DNA of 64,000 bases from Flavobacterium caeni (GTDB lineage: Bacteria > Bacteroidota > Bacteroidia > Flavobacteriales > Flavobacteriaceae): contig NZ_FMVF01000003.1 of NCBI RefSeq assembly GCF_900101895.1, positions 41,140 to 105,139 on the forward strand. Direction: 5' to 3'. The position numbers and the translations under genes are program-made. Below the pieces are notes generated by a model, which was not told where the DNA came from, made no database searches, and saw only the letters and a list, made by a program, of their open reading frames with translations. Shown piece by piece: positions 33,573 through 43,295 of this stretch. Positions within the stretch are counted from its first letter, which is position 1; every line of letters begins with the position of its first letter.

Positions 33573-34667
33573 TTGGACAAAGTACAGTATCGGTCGCGCA
33601 AAATAGCCATCGTGTCGCATACGCTTTCGGGTGGCGGCGCCGAGCGTTTTTCGGCGGTCTTGGGACGAATGCTCGATGGGCTCGGGTATGAGATCCACCA
33701 TATTGTGGTCAACGATGCCGTAGATTATGCGTTTGCAGGAACTTTGTTCAATCTCGGGAAAGCCAGCGCCGGACAGAACATCGTAAGCCGTAAGATAGGC
33801 AAGGGGCGCCTGCTCAAACGTTACCTCGACGACGCACAAATCGATACGGTCATCGACAACCGTTCGCGCAACATCTGGCTGCGCGAGTGGCTCACCAAGC
33901 GTATTTACGGCGACCGTAAAAAGATTTATGTGGTGCACAGCTTCAAAATAGACGACTATTTTCCGCCGTTTCGATGGTTGGCCCGTTGGCTGTATGCCGA
34001 TGCAGATGCGATCGTAGGTGTGTCGCAACGGATCGCCGACGAAATCCAATCCAAATATGGTCTTACCAATACCCAAGTAATCTACAATCCGGTTGAGGTG
34101 ACGCCAACCGATGCCCAAAACCAAAATCCAAACCCTGACAAATACCTGCTTTTTCTGGGACGGTTCGACGACAAGGTCAAGAATTTTGGACTGATGCTCG
34201 AAGCGTTTGCGTTGTCGGGTGTTCACCAACAGGGGTATCGATTATTACTGATGGGTAGCGGCCCCGACGAAGGCCTGCTCAAACATCAAATCCAACGGCT
34301 GCAATTGCAAGACAGCATACAGATTGTGCCGTTTCAAAGCAATCCGTACACTTTTTTGCAAAACGCACGGTTTACGTTGCTCACGAGCCGTCACGAAGGG
34401 TTTCCGATGTCGCTCATCGAATCGCTGGCGTTGGGCGTTCCCGTGGTTTCGGTTGACTGCCCATCGGGGCCGTCGGAGATTGTCCAGCATGAGGTCAACG
34501 GGCTGCTCGTTCCCAATTTTGACGTGGCCGCGTTGTCCGATGCTATCAAACGGCTTGCGACAGACGCTAATTTATATGATATTTGCAAGACCAATGCCAT
34601 GGCCAGCGTCGCACACCTGTCGGTGGAATCCATCGGCCAACAATGGCAAACAATGCTCGAAAAATGA
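33573..34667 (+). CDS. Glycosyltransferase family 4
   Basis: This gene encodes 364 residues. The start is TTG 33573, as no ATG precedes the conserved RKIAIVSHTLSGGGAERF opening. The GT4 fold is full: SHTLSGGGAERFSAVL (first Rossmann loop), IYNPVEVTP, LLFLGRFDDKVKNFGLMLEA, and the catalytic C-terminal motif SRHEGFPMSLIESLALGVPV with the conserved Glu pair. It overlaps the cupin gene by 4 bp and belongs to the surface-glycan cluster. Confidence 0.92.
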   Translation: MDKVQYRSRKIAIVSHTLSGGGAERFSAVLGRMLDGLGYEIHHIVVNDAVDYAFAGTLFNLGKASAGQNIVSRKIGKGRLLKRYLDDAQIDTVIDNRSRNIWLREWLTKRIYGDRKKIYVVHSFKIDDYFPPFRWLARWLYADADAIVGVSQRIADEIQSKYGLTNTQVIYNPVEVTPTDAQNQNPNPDKYLLFLGRFDDKVKNFGLMLEAFALSGVHQQGYRLLLMGSGPDEGLLKHQIQRLQLQDSIQIVPFQSNPYTFLQNARFTLLTSRHEGFPMSLIESLALGVPVVSVDCPSGPSEIVQHEVNGLLVPNFDVAALSDAIKRLATDANLYDICKTNAMASVAHLSVESIGQQWQTMLEK

Positions 34668-35068
34668 CCCGAATCGACGATACCAAACTGATTGACATCC
34701 CCAAAATCCACGACGCCAAAGGCAATCTTTCGGTCGTCGAAGGAAAAACGATCCCTTTTGACATCAAACGCGTCCACTATTTGTACGATGTGCCCAGCCA
34801 TGCCGAGCGTTTGGGGCACGCGCACCGCACCCAACACAAATTGCTCGTGGCCCTCAGCGGCAGTTTCGAGGTGGTATTGAAAGACGGCCAATCCGAAAAG
34901 GTCGTGACGCTCAACCGCCCGAATTCGGGGCTGTACATCCCCAACGGCATTTGGCGCGAGATGCGCAACTTTTCATCGGGTTCGGTGTGCTTGGTGATTG
35001 CATCGGATGATTTCGACGAGTGCGATTACATCAGGGATTTTGCCGAATTCCAATCATTTAAAGACTGA
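34664..35068 (+). CDS. WxcM/FdtA-like sugar 3,4-ketoisomerase cupin
   Basis: This gene encodes 134 residues from ATG 34664, overlapping the previous gene by 4 bp. It has a single cupin (jelly-roll) domain: VHYLYDVP, LGHAHRTQHKLLVALSGSFEV (His residues of the active site), then GLYIPNGIWREMRNFS. It is related to FdtA/QdtA, which isomerise dTDP-4-keto-6-deoxyglucose, and to the WxcM C-terminal domain. No dTDP-sugar dehydratase or aminotransferase is nearby, so an exact reaction is uncertain. Its 3' end overlaps the convergent gene by 15 bp. Confidence 0.82.
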   Translation: MTRIDDTKLIDIPKIHDAKGNLSVVEGKTIPFDIKRVHYLYDVPSHAERLGHAHRTQHKLLVALSGSFEVVLKDGQSEKVVTLNRPNSGLYIPNGIWREMRNFSSGSVCLVIASDDFDECDYIRDFAEFQSFKD

Positions 35069-35980
35069 ATTTCCCAGACCCCAATCGGCGAGCAGGCTTT
35101 TGAGTTTGACCAACAACTGCAACTGGAACCGCGTAAGGTGCAACAGGATTTTTTTCTTGGTGTTGAGGTTCTTGAAGTCGATACCGTCGTAAGCTTTGCG
35201 AAAACTGGCCTGATCGCCCGCCAACTTGCTCTTGATGGCCACCGAAAAACGGTTGAGGTCGAGGAACTTTTTGAGCCCGGGGTGTTGTTGTTCCAATTCG
35301 GTGTACTTGAGAAAACTGCTTTGTTCAAAGAAATACTGGCCACCGCGCGACACACTTTTGCCATCGTAGACATAGCGCGCCAGGATCTTCCAGTCGAAAA
35401 CGACCTTGAAATCAAGCCCCACGCGCATCCACAAATCGGTGTCTTCGGCATATTTGACGTTGGTGTCAAACACACCCGATTGCTTAAAAACGTCTTGGTG
35501 GAGCACGGCCGCCGAAGTCCAGATGACGGCTTCTTTGTCGCTCGCCTCAAAAAAATCGACCACTTCTACATAGCCCGTCTTCTCGATCGCGTAGCTGGCA
35601 GGGAATACGGTGCGTTGGGTTTCGATCTCGATGGCCGCCGTAAAGACCTTTTGCTCTGGAAAACGCGTGATGTTGCGGTGTATGGTTTGCAGAAAATCGG
35701 GATACCAATAGTCGTCGGCGTCCAAAAAGGCGACGTAATCGGCCGAAGCCAACGTAATCCCTAAGTTTCGCGCGGCCGCCACGCCCTTGTTTTCGCGCAG
35801 GTAATACTGGATGCGCGGGTCGTCGAACTGTTGCACGACGGCTTCGCTTTGGTCGGTGGATCCGTCGTTGACGATGATGATTTCTATATCGGCGAACGTC
35901 TGCGCCAACACACTTTGCAGCGTCTTGCCTACAAATTGCGCTTTGTTGTACAGCGGAATGACGACCGAAAAGAAAGCCAT
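35054..35980 (-). CDS. Glycosyltransferase family 2
   Basis: This gene encodes 308 residues from ATG 35980 (MAFFSVVIPLYNKAQFV); the longer upstream frame has no family support. GT-A fold: nucleotide-binding SVVIPLYNKA, EIIIVNDGSTDQSEAV, LRENKGVAAARNLGI and the metal-binding FLDADDYWYPDF. It is soluble, with a cytoplasmic active site. Convergent overlap of 15 bp with the cupin gene suggests a compact cluster without terminators. Confidence 0.92.
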   Translation of the reverse strand: MAFFSVVIPLYNKAQFVGKTLQSVLAQTFADIEIIIVNDGSTDQSEAVVQQFDDPRIQYYLRENKGVAAARNLGITLASADYVAFLDADDYWYPDFLQTIHRNITRFPEQKVFTAAIEIETQRTVFPASYAIEKTGYVEVVDFFEASDKEAVIWTSAAVLHQDVFKQSGVFDTNVKYAEDTDLWMRVGLDFKVVFDWKILARYVYDGKSVSRGGQYFFEQSSFLKYTELEQQHPGLKKFLDLNRFSVAIKSKLAGDQASFRKAYDGIDFKNLNTKKKILLHLTRFQLQLLVKLKSLLADWGLGNSVFK

Positions 35981-36037
35981 GGGGAACGAAATTGTCTCCA
36001 AAGATAAGATTTTAGCGCGTTTGCGGCCCAAAAGTCC

Positions 36038-36045
36038 TATTTTTG
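36038..36045 (+). promoter_or_regulatory. -7 element almost touching a start codon
   Basis: TATTTTTG matches TAnnTTTG but ends only 5 nt before ATG 36051. The transcript would therefore be leaderless or nearly so, unless the promoter is fortuitous. Confidence 0.35.
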
Positions 36046-36050
36046 TTTCG

Positions 36051-37178
36051 ATGCCGTCGCAGCCGCTCCATATCGTCAGTTTCGACAATCCGTATCCGCC
36101 GGTGTATGGAGGTGTGATCGACGTTTTTTTTAAACTCAAGGCGCTGCACGCGATTGGTTTCGAGATTTACCTGCATTGTTTTGTCGACCAACTTCCTGTG
36201 GATACGACCGAGCTCGAAAAATACACCACCCGATTGTATTGGTACCCGCGTAGCAAAAACGTGCTGAAGTTATTGGCTTCAACGCCATTTTCGGTGGGTT
36301 CTCGCTACCATGAATCGATTGTGGGCAACATTGCCTCGGTCGACGCACCTGTGTTGTTCGAAGGATTGCAACCCACCTTTGTCTTGCGCAAGCATGCACT
36401 TGCGGGACAAAAGAAGTTCCTTCGGCTCATGAACATCGAATCCGATTACTATGGCGGATTGTCGGGCAGCGAGCGTAATTTGATCAAGAAAGTGTTGTAC
36501 GGCTTCGAGTCGCGCAAGTATGTGCGGTACCAAAAAACCATGGCCGATTTTGAGAACGTGTTTACGCTGTCGGTCCATGAAACCGATTATGTGGCGCAGC
36601 GGTACGGCAATGCGGTGTATGTTCCTGTTTTTCACGGCAACACTCGTGTCGCGTCGCTTTCGGAATTTGGCGACTACGCGTTTTACAATGGCGATTTGCG
36701 TTTGGCCGACAACCAACGTGCGGCGTTGTTCCTGATCGATGTGTTCCGCGCGCTTCCTGATATTAAGCTCGTCATTGCGTCGGACCACGGCAAACGCCTG
36801 ATAGAAAGGGCCATTGGCGACGCGTCGAATATCGAGCACACTACCATCCGCGATGCCAAACACTTTGACGAATTGATGGCGGGCGCTCATGTGTGCGTGA
36901 TGCTGTCGTTCCAGCAATCGGGAACCAAGCTCAAGGCGGTCAATGCGCTGTACAAGAGCCGCCATTGCCTTATCAATGCGAACATGATCGACGACCCTGG
37001 CGTACGTGGTTTGTGTACGATGGCATCCACCAAAAGCGAATTTATCGGTGCCGTCAAACGGTTAAGCGAGGTGCCTTACCGGGATTCGGAAAATCGGCAA
37101 AAAGTACTCGACGCGGTTTTAAACGATCAAAAAAATGCGCAAAAGTTGGCCGAAATGATTGTTAAAAAAGGTGCGTGA
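36051..37178 (+). CDS. Glycosyltransferase (GT-B-like)
   Basis: This gene encodes 375 residues from ATG 36051 (MPSQPLHIVSFDNPYPPVYGG); upstream in-frame ATGs belong to the antisense of the neighbouring gene. The opening IVSFDNPYPPVYGGVIDVF is typical of the GT4-type donor fold, and the C-terminal half has LVIASDHGKRLIER, HFDELMAGAHVCVMLSFQQSG and KLKAVNALYKSRHCLIN. It is a further member of the glycan cluster. The usual ExxxxxE motif is weak, so the family is less sure than for its neighbours. Confidence 0.8.
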   Translation: MPSQPLHIVSFDNPYPPVYGGVIDVFFKLKALHAIGFEIYLHCFVDQLPVDTTELEKYTTRLYWYPRSKNVLKLLASTPFSVGSRYHESIVGNIASVDAPVLFEGLQPTFVLRKHALAGQKKFLRLMNIESDYYGGLSGSERNLIKKVLYGFESRKYVRYQKTMADFENVFTLSVHETDYVAQRYGNAVYVPVFHGNTRVASLSEFGDYAFYNGDLRLADNQRAALFLIDVFRALPDIKLVIASDHGKRLIERAIGDASNIEHTTIRDAKHFDELMAGAHVCVMLSFQQSGTKLKAVNALYKSRHCLINANMIDDPGVRGLCTMASTKSEFIGAVKRLSEVPYRDSENRQKVLDAVLNDQKNAQKLAEMIVKKGA

Positions 37179-37311
37179 TGATTGTTTGAGATCGTTGCTG
37201 GACCAAGTTAAATAAATACTTCCTTGCTTTAATTCAAACGCACTGGTTTTTAAAGAATTGAACTTGTAATTAATCAAGTAACTTTAAGTAAGTAAAAAGC
37301 CAAAATAACAC

Positions 37312-37995
37312 CTATACCGTGCGCTGCACCACCTCAAAAATTTTGTGGTCTTCGAACTTGAGCGTCTTGGCCGGAAACTTCATCAGCGACGCATAATCGT
37401 GCGTAACCATGATGACCGTTTTGCCATTTTCGTTGATCTTGCGCAACACGTTCAGGACCTCGACGCTGGTTTGCGGATCGAGGTTTCCGGTAGGTTCGTC
37501 GGCCAGGATGAACTCGGGGTCGTTGAGTAGCGCTCGGGCGATGGCCACGCGTTGTTGTTCGCCGCCTGAGAGTTGGTGCGGCATTTTGTTCGAGATGGCT
37601 TGCAGGCCTACGCGCTCGAGCACTTCGTCGATCTTGGCGTCCATCTCTTTTTCGTTTTTCCAGCCCGTCGCCTTGAGTACAAAAAGCATGTTTTCCTTTA
37701 CGTTGCGGTCGGGCAACAATTTGAAGTCCTGGAACACGATGCCGATCTTTCTGCGCAGGTAGGGGATTTCGCTTTCCTTGAGCTTGGCCAGGTCGAACTC
37801 GACGATGTGGCCTTCGCCTTCGGTAAGCGGTAAATCGGCGTAGAGTGTCTTGAGAAAACTCGATTTTCCTGTTCCCGTTTTTCCGATGATGTAGATGAAT
37901 TCGCCGTGGTTCACCTCGAGGTTGACGTTCGACAAAATCACTTTTTTGTCTTGGTAAATCGAAACGTTTTTAAGGGAAAGGACAGGTTGAGACAT
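37312..37995 (-). CDS. ftsE: Cell-division ABC ATPase FtsE
   Basis: This gene encodes 227 residues from ATG 37995 ([15 protein letters not shown]). Walker A is GKTGTGKS at 38-45, the FtsE-like [19 protein letters not shown] follows, the signature is [15 protein letters not shown] and Walker B is [13 protein letters not shown]. It is the partner of FtsX in septum peptidoglycan hydrolase control. ftsX is not in the window, as is common in Bacteroidota. Confidence 0.88.
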   Translation of the reverse strand: MSQPVLSLKNVSIYQDKKVILSNVNLEVNHGEFIYIIGKTGTGKSSFLKTLYADLPLTEGEGHIVEFDLAKLKESEIPYLRRKIGIVFQDFKLLPDRNVKENMLFVLKATGWKNEKEMDAKIDEVLERVGLQAISNKMPHQLSGGEQQRVAIARALLNDPEFILADEPTGNLDPQTSVEVLNVLRKINENGKTVIMVTHDYASLMKFPAKTLKFEDHKIFEVVQRTV

Positions 37996-38418
37996 TGGAT
38001 TCTTGGTTTTTCTGCGGTAAAAATAGTAAGATAACACGCGGCTTGCAAATAAAATTTCAAAACACAGGATCGGCTTCGCGTGGTTTTATGTCGGGCGGGA
38101 ATTTGCAGCTGTTTGGGCGGCGATGCACAACATTTAACAAAATGTACAGAAAATCTGCTTGCGCGGTATTTTTCAAATCATTAGGGGATACCTTCATAGC
38201 CCCCTTCCCTAGAGCTAAGATACTTTTTTAACGCTTACTTCCATTACATAAAAACTACACATTTTCAACTTGAAAAGCCATAAGAATTCTGGACGGAACC
38301 AATCGATGAAATGCGCGTTGAACGCCCAGATGTTAAAAAAAATGTTCATAATAAAACGCCAGAACGGTTCGTTATAGAAAGCAGAACAGATAATTTTGAA
38401 AAGATAAAATCTACAAAA
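37996..38418. other. Intergenic region between ftsE and TPR gene
   Basis: This 423-bp region has no supported gene. It carries a -7-like TAATTTTG (38391-38398) close to the TPR start and no clear terminator. A 36-codon in-frame extension upstream of the TPR gene looks unlike a signal peptide and was not used. Confidence 0.6.
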
Positions 38419-41400
38419 ATGCTCAAAATCCCAAGGCTTTTCCTGTTACTTTGCTGCTTGGTGTCGGTGTCGGTTTTTGCCCAAAAATCGGCCATCTACA
38501 CCCACGAACTCGAAGATTTCAACAGGGCCGTCAACCTATACAAAGAGGGCCAATACCAATCGGCCCAGATTATTTTCGACAAGGTCAAGCTCGACAACGT
38601 CTCGACCGACGTCAAGGCCGATTGCGCCTACTACAGCGCCAATTGCGGTATACGTCTGAACCAGTCGGGTGCCGACGAGGCGATGGAGAATTTCGTCCGC
38701 GATTACCCAACAAGTCCTAAACAAAACCAGGCGTTCATCGAAGTTGCGCACTACTATTTCGAACAAGGCAAGTATCCGCAGGCGCTCGAATGGTTCGACA
38801 AGGTAGATGAAGGCACACTGAGCTATACCGAACAGGACAAATTCAACTTCCAAAAAGGCTATGCGTTTTTCAGTGCGGGCAAGAAAAAAGAAGCCACGCC
38901 GTATTTCAACAAAGTCCTGAACTCGAAGGAGTACGGCTCGCAGGCCAAGTACTATCTGGGTTTTATGTCGTATGAAGCCGACGATTACAAACAGGCCAGC
39001 AAGTATTTCGACGAGGTGTCGGGCGAAGAAAAATACAAGGAAAAACTGTCGTATTTCGAAGCCGATATGAACTTCAAGCTCGGCAAATTCGACCAGGCGA
39101 TCCAATCGGGCGAAAAGGCGATGGCCAAATCGAGCGCACTCGAGAAATCGGAACTCAACAAAATCATCGGGGAGAGCTATTTTAACCTCAAGCAGTACGA
39201 CAAGGCCATCCCATACCTGAACCAGTACAAGGGCAAGAAAGGCAAGTGGAACAACACCGATTACTACCAGCTCGGCTATGCCTACTACAAGCAAAACGAT
39301 TACGAGAACGCGATCACGCAGTTCAACAAAATTATTGGCGGGGCCGATTTTGTCGCGCAGAACGCCTATTACCACTTGGGCGAAAGCTACCTCAAGACCG
39401 ACAAAAAGCAACAGGCGCTCAACGCGTTCAAGAATGCTTCGGAGATGGAATTCGACGCCAAGATACAGGAAGATGCCAGCCTGAATTACGCCAAACTGAG
39501 CTACGAGATCGGGAACTCTTACCAGCCGGTACCCGATGTACTGTCGGCCTTTTTGAACAAATACCCGAATTCGCCGAGCAAGGTAGAAGTCGAAACGTTG
39601 CTCATCAACTCGTACATCACCTCGAAAAACTACAAGGGTGCGCTCGATTTGCTCGAAAAGAACAAGAGTTTCGCCAACAAAGAAGCTTACCAAAAAGTCA
39701 CGTTTTACCGCGGGCTCGAATTGTATACCGATGGCAATTATGCCGAGGCGCTCGCGATGTTCAAAAAGTCGCTGGGCGAGCCGCGCAACCCAAAATTTGT
39801 TGCAAGGGCCAACTTCTGGAAGGGCGAAACCGAGTATGTGCTCGACAATTTCAACGAGGCGCTGTTGAGCTTCAAACAGTTCGAAAATTCGGCCGAGGCG
39901 GCGTCTACGCCCGAAGGCAAGAACCTCAATTACAACATCGCCTATGCCTATTTCAAGCTCAAGGAGTACGAACAGGCGGGCAATTATTTCCAAAAACACA
40001 TCGATGCGGTCAAGGACGACAAAGTGCGTTTGAACGATGCCTACCTCAGGCTGGGCGACAGCCGTTTCGTGTCGGCCAAGTACTGGCCTGCGATGGACGC
40101 CTACAACAAGGCCATCGAAATGCGCGGGATCGATGCCGATTATGCGGCGTTCCAAAAAGGCATCAGCTATGGATTTGTGCAGCGCAACGACAAAAAAATT
40201 GACGATTTGACCAAGTTCATCACGCAGTTCCCCAAATCGCAATACCGCGACGACGCGTTGTTTGAGCTCGGCAATACGTATGTGACCGAGAAAAAGACCA
40301 ACCAAGCCATATCGACCTACGACCAACTGATTTCGGAATACAAAGGCGGATCGTATGCGGTCAAGGCCATACTGCGCCAAGGTTTGATCTATTACAATGC
40401 CGAGAACGACGCGCAGGCGCTCACCAAGTTCAAGAAGATTGCCGCCGAATATCCCAACAGCCCCGAGGCCGTCGAAGCCGTGGCCACAGCGCGTTTGATA
40501 TACGTAGACAACGGCAAGGTCGATGAGTATGCCACTTGGGTGCGTACGCTCGATTTTGTAGAGGTATCCGACGCCGATCTCGATAACGACACGTGGGAAG
40601 CCGCCGAAAAACAATACCTGCAAGGCAACACCAAGCAAGCCATTTCTACCTTGGGCGGCTATGTGAACAAGTTTCCTAGCGGTATCCACGCGCTCAAGGC
40701 CAATTTCTACCTCGCGCAATCGTACTACACCGATGGCTTGCCCGATCGATCGATTGCGCACTACGAATTCGTCGCCGACAAGCCGCGCAACGAATTCACC
40801 GAGCCGTCGCTCGCGCGTTTGGCCGAAATCTACATCAAGAAAGACGATCCGGCCAAGACCATCGACGTGCTCAAGCGTCTGGAAACCGGCGCCGATTTCC
40901 CGCAAAACGTCACGTTCGCGCAGGCCAACCTGATGAAAACCTATTACGAAGAGAAAGACTATCCGAATGCGGTAATTTATGCCGACAAGGTATTGGCCAA
41001 CCCTAAGATGGACGACAAGGTCAAATCCGATGCGCAAATCATCGTGGCGCGTTCGGCATGGAATTCAGGCGACGAAGCCAAAGCCCTTACGGCCTATACC
41101 AAACTGCTGGCCATCGCCAAAGGCGAGCTCGCCGCCGAAGCGTTGTATTACGATGCCTATTTCAAGAACAAGGACGGCAAGTACGAAGCGTCGAACACCG
41201 CCGTCCAAAAATTAACCAAGGACTATTCGGGGTATAAATTTTTCGGGGCCAAGGGCTTGGTGGTCATGGCCAAGAATTTTTACGGGCTCAAGGACAGTTT
41301 CCAGGCCACCTACATACTCGAAAGCGTGATCAAGAATTTTGGTGCCTATCCCGATACGGTGGCCGAAGCGCAAAAAGAGCTCGACGCCATCCGTATGGCC

Positions 41401-41433
41401 GAATCGCAAACCAATTCTTCGATACAGAATTAG
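38419..41433 (+). CDS. Large exported TPR-repeat protein
   Basis: This gene encodes 1004 residues from ATG 38419. The signal peptide is at about 1-21 (LVSVSVFAQ). The rest consists of more than a dozen tetratricopeptide repeats, for example YYQLGYAYYKQNDYENAITQ and YNIAYAYFKLKEYEQAGNYF. It is probably periplasmic or at the outer membrane as a protein-binding scaffold. It is followed 86 bp on by an outer-membrane barrel gene, suggesting that the two form one complex. TPR proteins of this kind in flavobacteria often act in protein secretion or gliding, which is inference here. Confidence 0.88.
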   Translation: MLKIPRLFLLLCCLVSVSVFAQKSAIYTHELEDFNRAVNLYKEGQYQSAQIIFDKVKLDNVSTDVKADCAYYSANCGIRLNQSGADEAMENFVRDYPTSPKQNQAFIEVAHYYFEQGKYPQALEWFDKVDEGTLSYTEQDKFNFQKGYAFFSAGKKKEATPYFNKVLNSKEYGSQAKYYLGFMSYEADDYKQASKYFDEVSGEEKYKEKLSYFEADMNFKLGKFDQAIQSGEKAMAKSSALEKSELNKIIGESYFNLKQYDKAIPYLNQYKGKKGKWNNTDYYQLGYAYYKQNDYENAITQFNKIIGGADFVAQNAYYHLGESYLKTDKKQQALNAFKNASEMEFDAKIQEDASLNYAKLSYEIGNSYQPVPDVLSAFLNKYPNSPSKVEVETLLINSYITSKNYKGALDLLEKNKSFANKEAYQKVTFYRGLELYTDGNYAEALAMFKKSLGEPRNPKFVARANFWKGETEYVLDNFNEALLSFKQFENSAEAASTPEGKNLNYNIAYAYFKLKEYEQAGNYFQKHIDAVKDDKVRLNDAYLRLGDSRFVSAKYWPAMDAYNKAIEMRGIDADYAAFQKGISYGFVQRNDKKIDDLTKFITQFPKSQYRDDALFELGNTYVTEKKTNQAISTYDQLISEYKGGSYAVKAILRQGLIYYNAENDAQALTKFKKIAAEYPNSPEAVEAVATARLIYVDNGKVDEYATWVRTLDFVEVSDADLDNDTWEAAEKQYLQGNTKQAISTLGGYVNKFPSGIHALKANFYLAQSYYTDGLPDRSIAHYEFVADKPRNEFTEPSLARLAEIYIKKDDPAKTIDVLKRLETGADFPQNVTFAQANLMKTYYEEKDYPNAVIYADKVLANPKMDDKVKSDAQIIVARSAWNSGDEAKALTAYTKLLAIAKGELAAEALYYDAYFKNKDGKYEASNTAVQKLTKDYSGYKFFGAKGLVVMAKNFYGLKDSFQATYILESVIKNFGAYPDTVAEAQKELDAIRMAESQTNSSIQN

Positions 41434-41436
41434 AAC

Positions 41437-41470
41437 CAAGAATCAAGAATCAAGAATCAGGAGTCAAGAT
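41437..41470 (+). repeat. Heptamer tandem repeat
   Basis: Three exact copies of CAAGAAT (41437-41457) are followed by two diverged copies, in the gap between the TPR gene and the barrel gene. Confidence 0.7.
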
Positions 41471-41519
41471 GAAAAGTGGAACATAGGCAGCAAGAAGTCG
41501 TGACTCTAAACCACATCAT

Positions 41520-43295
41520 ATGAAATTAAACATCCCCTATATCACCCTCGCGACACTCGTTTTTTCCATGGCCGCTACGGCGCAAAAGAAAGACGAAAAC
41601 ATCGGTACCGAAGTCGTCAACGTCGTCAAACCTTATACGCCTACCATTTCCGATGCGTTCAAGGTCAAAGAGACGCCCACGCTCGACGACGACGAAACCA
41701 GCAAGAAAGAACCCATCAAATACGATATTTTTTCGTTCCCCGTGGCCTCGACGTTTACCCCATCCAAGGGCCGCGCGGCAGGCGTAGACAAGACCAAGCA
41801 GGAACGCATCTTCAAGAATTACGTCACCACCGGATTCGGCAATTATGCAACGGCGTTCGCCGAGTTGTACGTGACCGAAGAAGTAGGCGAGGCCGATTAT
41901 GTGGCCGGGATGGTCAAACACCTGTCGTCCAACGGCGGGATCAAAGGGCTCGAGGTCGAAGACAAGTTTTTGACGAGCTCGATCGATTTGACCTACGGCT
42001 CCAAGCAGGACGGTTACGCCTGGAACGCCGATGCGGGCTTCCAATACCGCCGCAATTACTGGTATGGCGTGGCGCCCGATTACGGCTATCCGACCTTGAC
42101 CTGGGAGGAGCGCACGTTTGCCGTGAATTCAATCGACGACTGGCAAACCTATTACAACGGCCATGTGGGCGGGCGACTCACGTTTAACGAATCGATGTTC
42201 AGCGGCGTCGAGTTGCACTACAACCGCTTTTGGGATGCCTACGATGTGGCCGAGAACCGTTTCTACCTCAAACCCAAGATGCAGTTCGAGATCGACAACA
42301 GCACCGTCACGGCCGAGTTCATCGCCGATTATGTAGGCGGCGATGTGGGTACCGATTTTACCGGACTCTCGCCGTTGAAGTATGCCGTGGCCAACTTTGG
42401 CGTACACCCGAGTTTTACGATGGTGCGCGACGATTGGTCGTTCGAGATCGGCGGGTCGATTTTTTACAGCGCCGACATGGAACACTCCGACGACAAGGTG
42501 TTGTTTTACCCGAACGCGACCGCATCGCTCAAGGTCGTCGGCGATTTGATGGTGTTTTACGTAGGGGCCGATGGCGGACTGCAACAAAATACGATGCGCG
42601 ATTTGACCACGGCCAATCCGTTCATGTCGCCGTCGCTGATTCGTACCAACCTGAGTACCGAACACGGCATCAAGCCCACCGACCGCCAGTTCGACGGTTT
42701 CGCGGGACTCAAGGGCAAGCTTTCGAACTATGTGAGCTACAACGTGCGCGGGTCGTTCATGGGCGAACGCGACAAAATCTTGTTCCGCCACAACACCTAC
42801 GACGAAACGATCCTCGTGCAAAAACCGTATGAATTCGGCAACTCGTTCGGCATCGTCTACGACAACGTACGTACGCTGACGTTCTTTGGCGAAGTCAAGG
42901 CCGATTTCAACAAAAATGTGTCGCTTGGCATCAATGGATCGTTCCACAAATACACCACCAAATTCGAGCAGGAAGCCTGGAATTTGCCCGAGATCGAAGT
43001 AGGGGCCAACCTCGACGTCACGATTACGCCGCAGTGGTACGCGGGCGCCAACCTGTTTTTCGTGGGCGAACGCAAGGATTTCGACGTGAAGCTCAACGAC
43101 CCGCTCGTGAGCGGCATCAAGACGCTCAACGCCTATTTCGACGCCAACGCGCATGTGGGCTACAAGTTCAGCGAGCGCCTGTCGTTCTGGCTGCGTTGCA
43201 ACAACATCGCCAACCAGGCCTATGAAAAATGGCTCAACTACACGGTGCAGTCGTTCCAGGCGATGATCGGGGGCAGTTACAAATTTGATTTTTAG
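41520..43295 (+). CDS. Outer-membrane TonB-receptor-like beta-barrel
   Basis: This gene encodes 591 residues. The signal peptide ends near 21 (MAATAQ). No plug domain or carboxypeptidase-like domain is seen; the remainder is a barrel with many alternating strands (for example FQYRRNYWYGVAPDY, SFGIVYDNVRTLTFFGEVKAD, MIGGSYKFDF as the last strand with a terminal Phe). It follows the TPR gene by 86 bp and is probably its partner. Gene order and lack of a plug argue for a structural or secretion role rather than nutrient import. Confidence 0.78.
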   Translation: MKLNIPYITLATLVFSMAATAQKKDENIGTEVVNVVKPYTPTISDAFKVKETPTLDDDETSKKEPIKYDIFSFPVASTFTPSKGRAAGVDKTKQERIFKNYVTTGFGNYATAFAELYVTEEVGEADYVAGMVKHLSSNGGIKGLEVEDKFLTSSIDLTYGSKQDGYAWNADAGFQYRRNYWYGVAPDYGYPTLTWEERTFAVNSIDDWQTYYNGHVGGRLTFNESMFSGVELHYNRFWDAYDVAENRFYLKPKMQFEIDNSTVTAEFIADYVGGDVGTDFTGLSPLKYAVANFGVHPSFTMVRDDWSFEIGGSIFYSADMEHSDDKVLFYPNATASLKVVGDLMVFYVGADGGLQQNTMRDLTTANPFMSPSLIRTNLSTEHGIKPTDRQFDGFAGLKGKLSNYVSYNVRGSFMGERDKILFRHNTYDETILVQKPYEFGNSFGIVYDNVRTLTFFGEVKADFNKNVSLGINGSFHKYTTKFEQEAWNLPEIEVGANLDVTITPQWYAGANLFFVGERKDFDVKLNDPLVSGIKTLNAYFDANAHVGYKFSERLSFWLRCNNIANQAYEKWLNYTVQSFQAMIGGSYKFDF

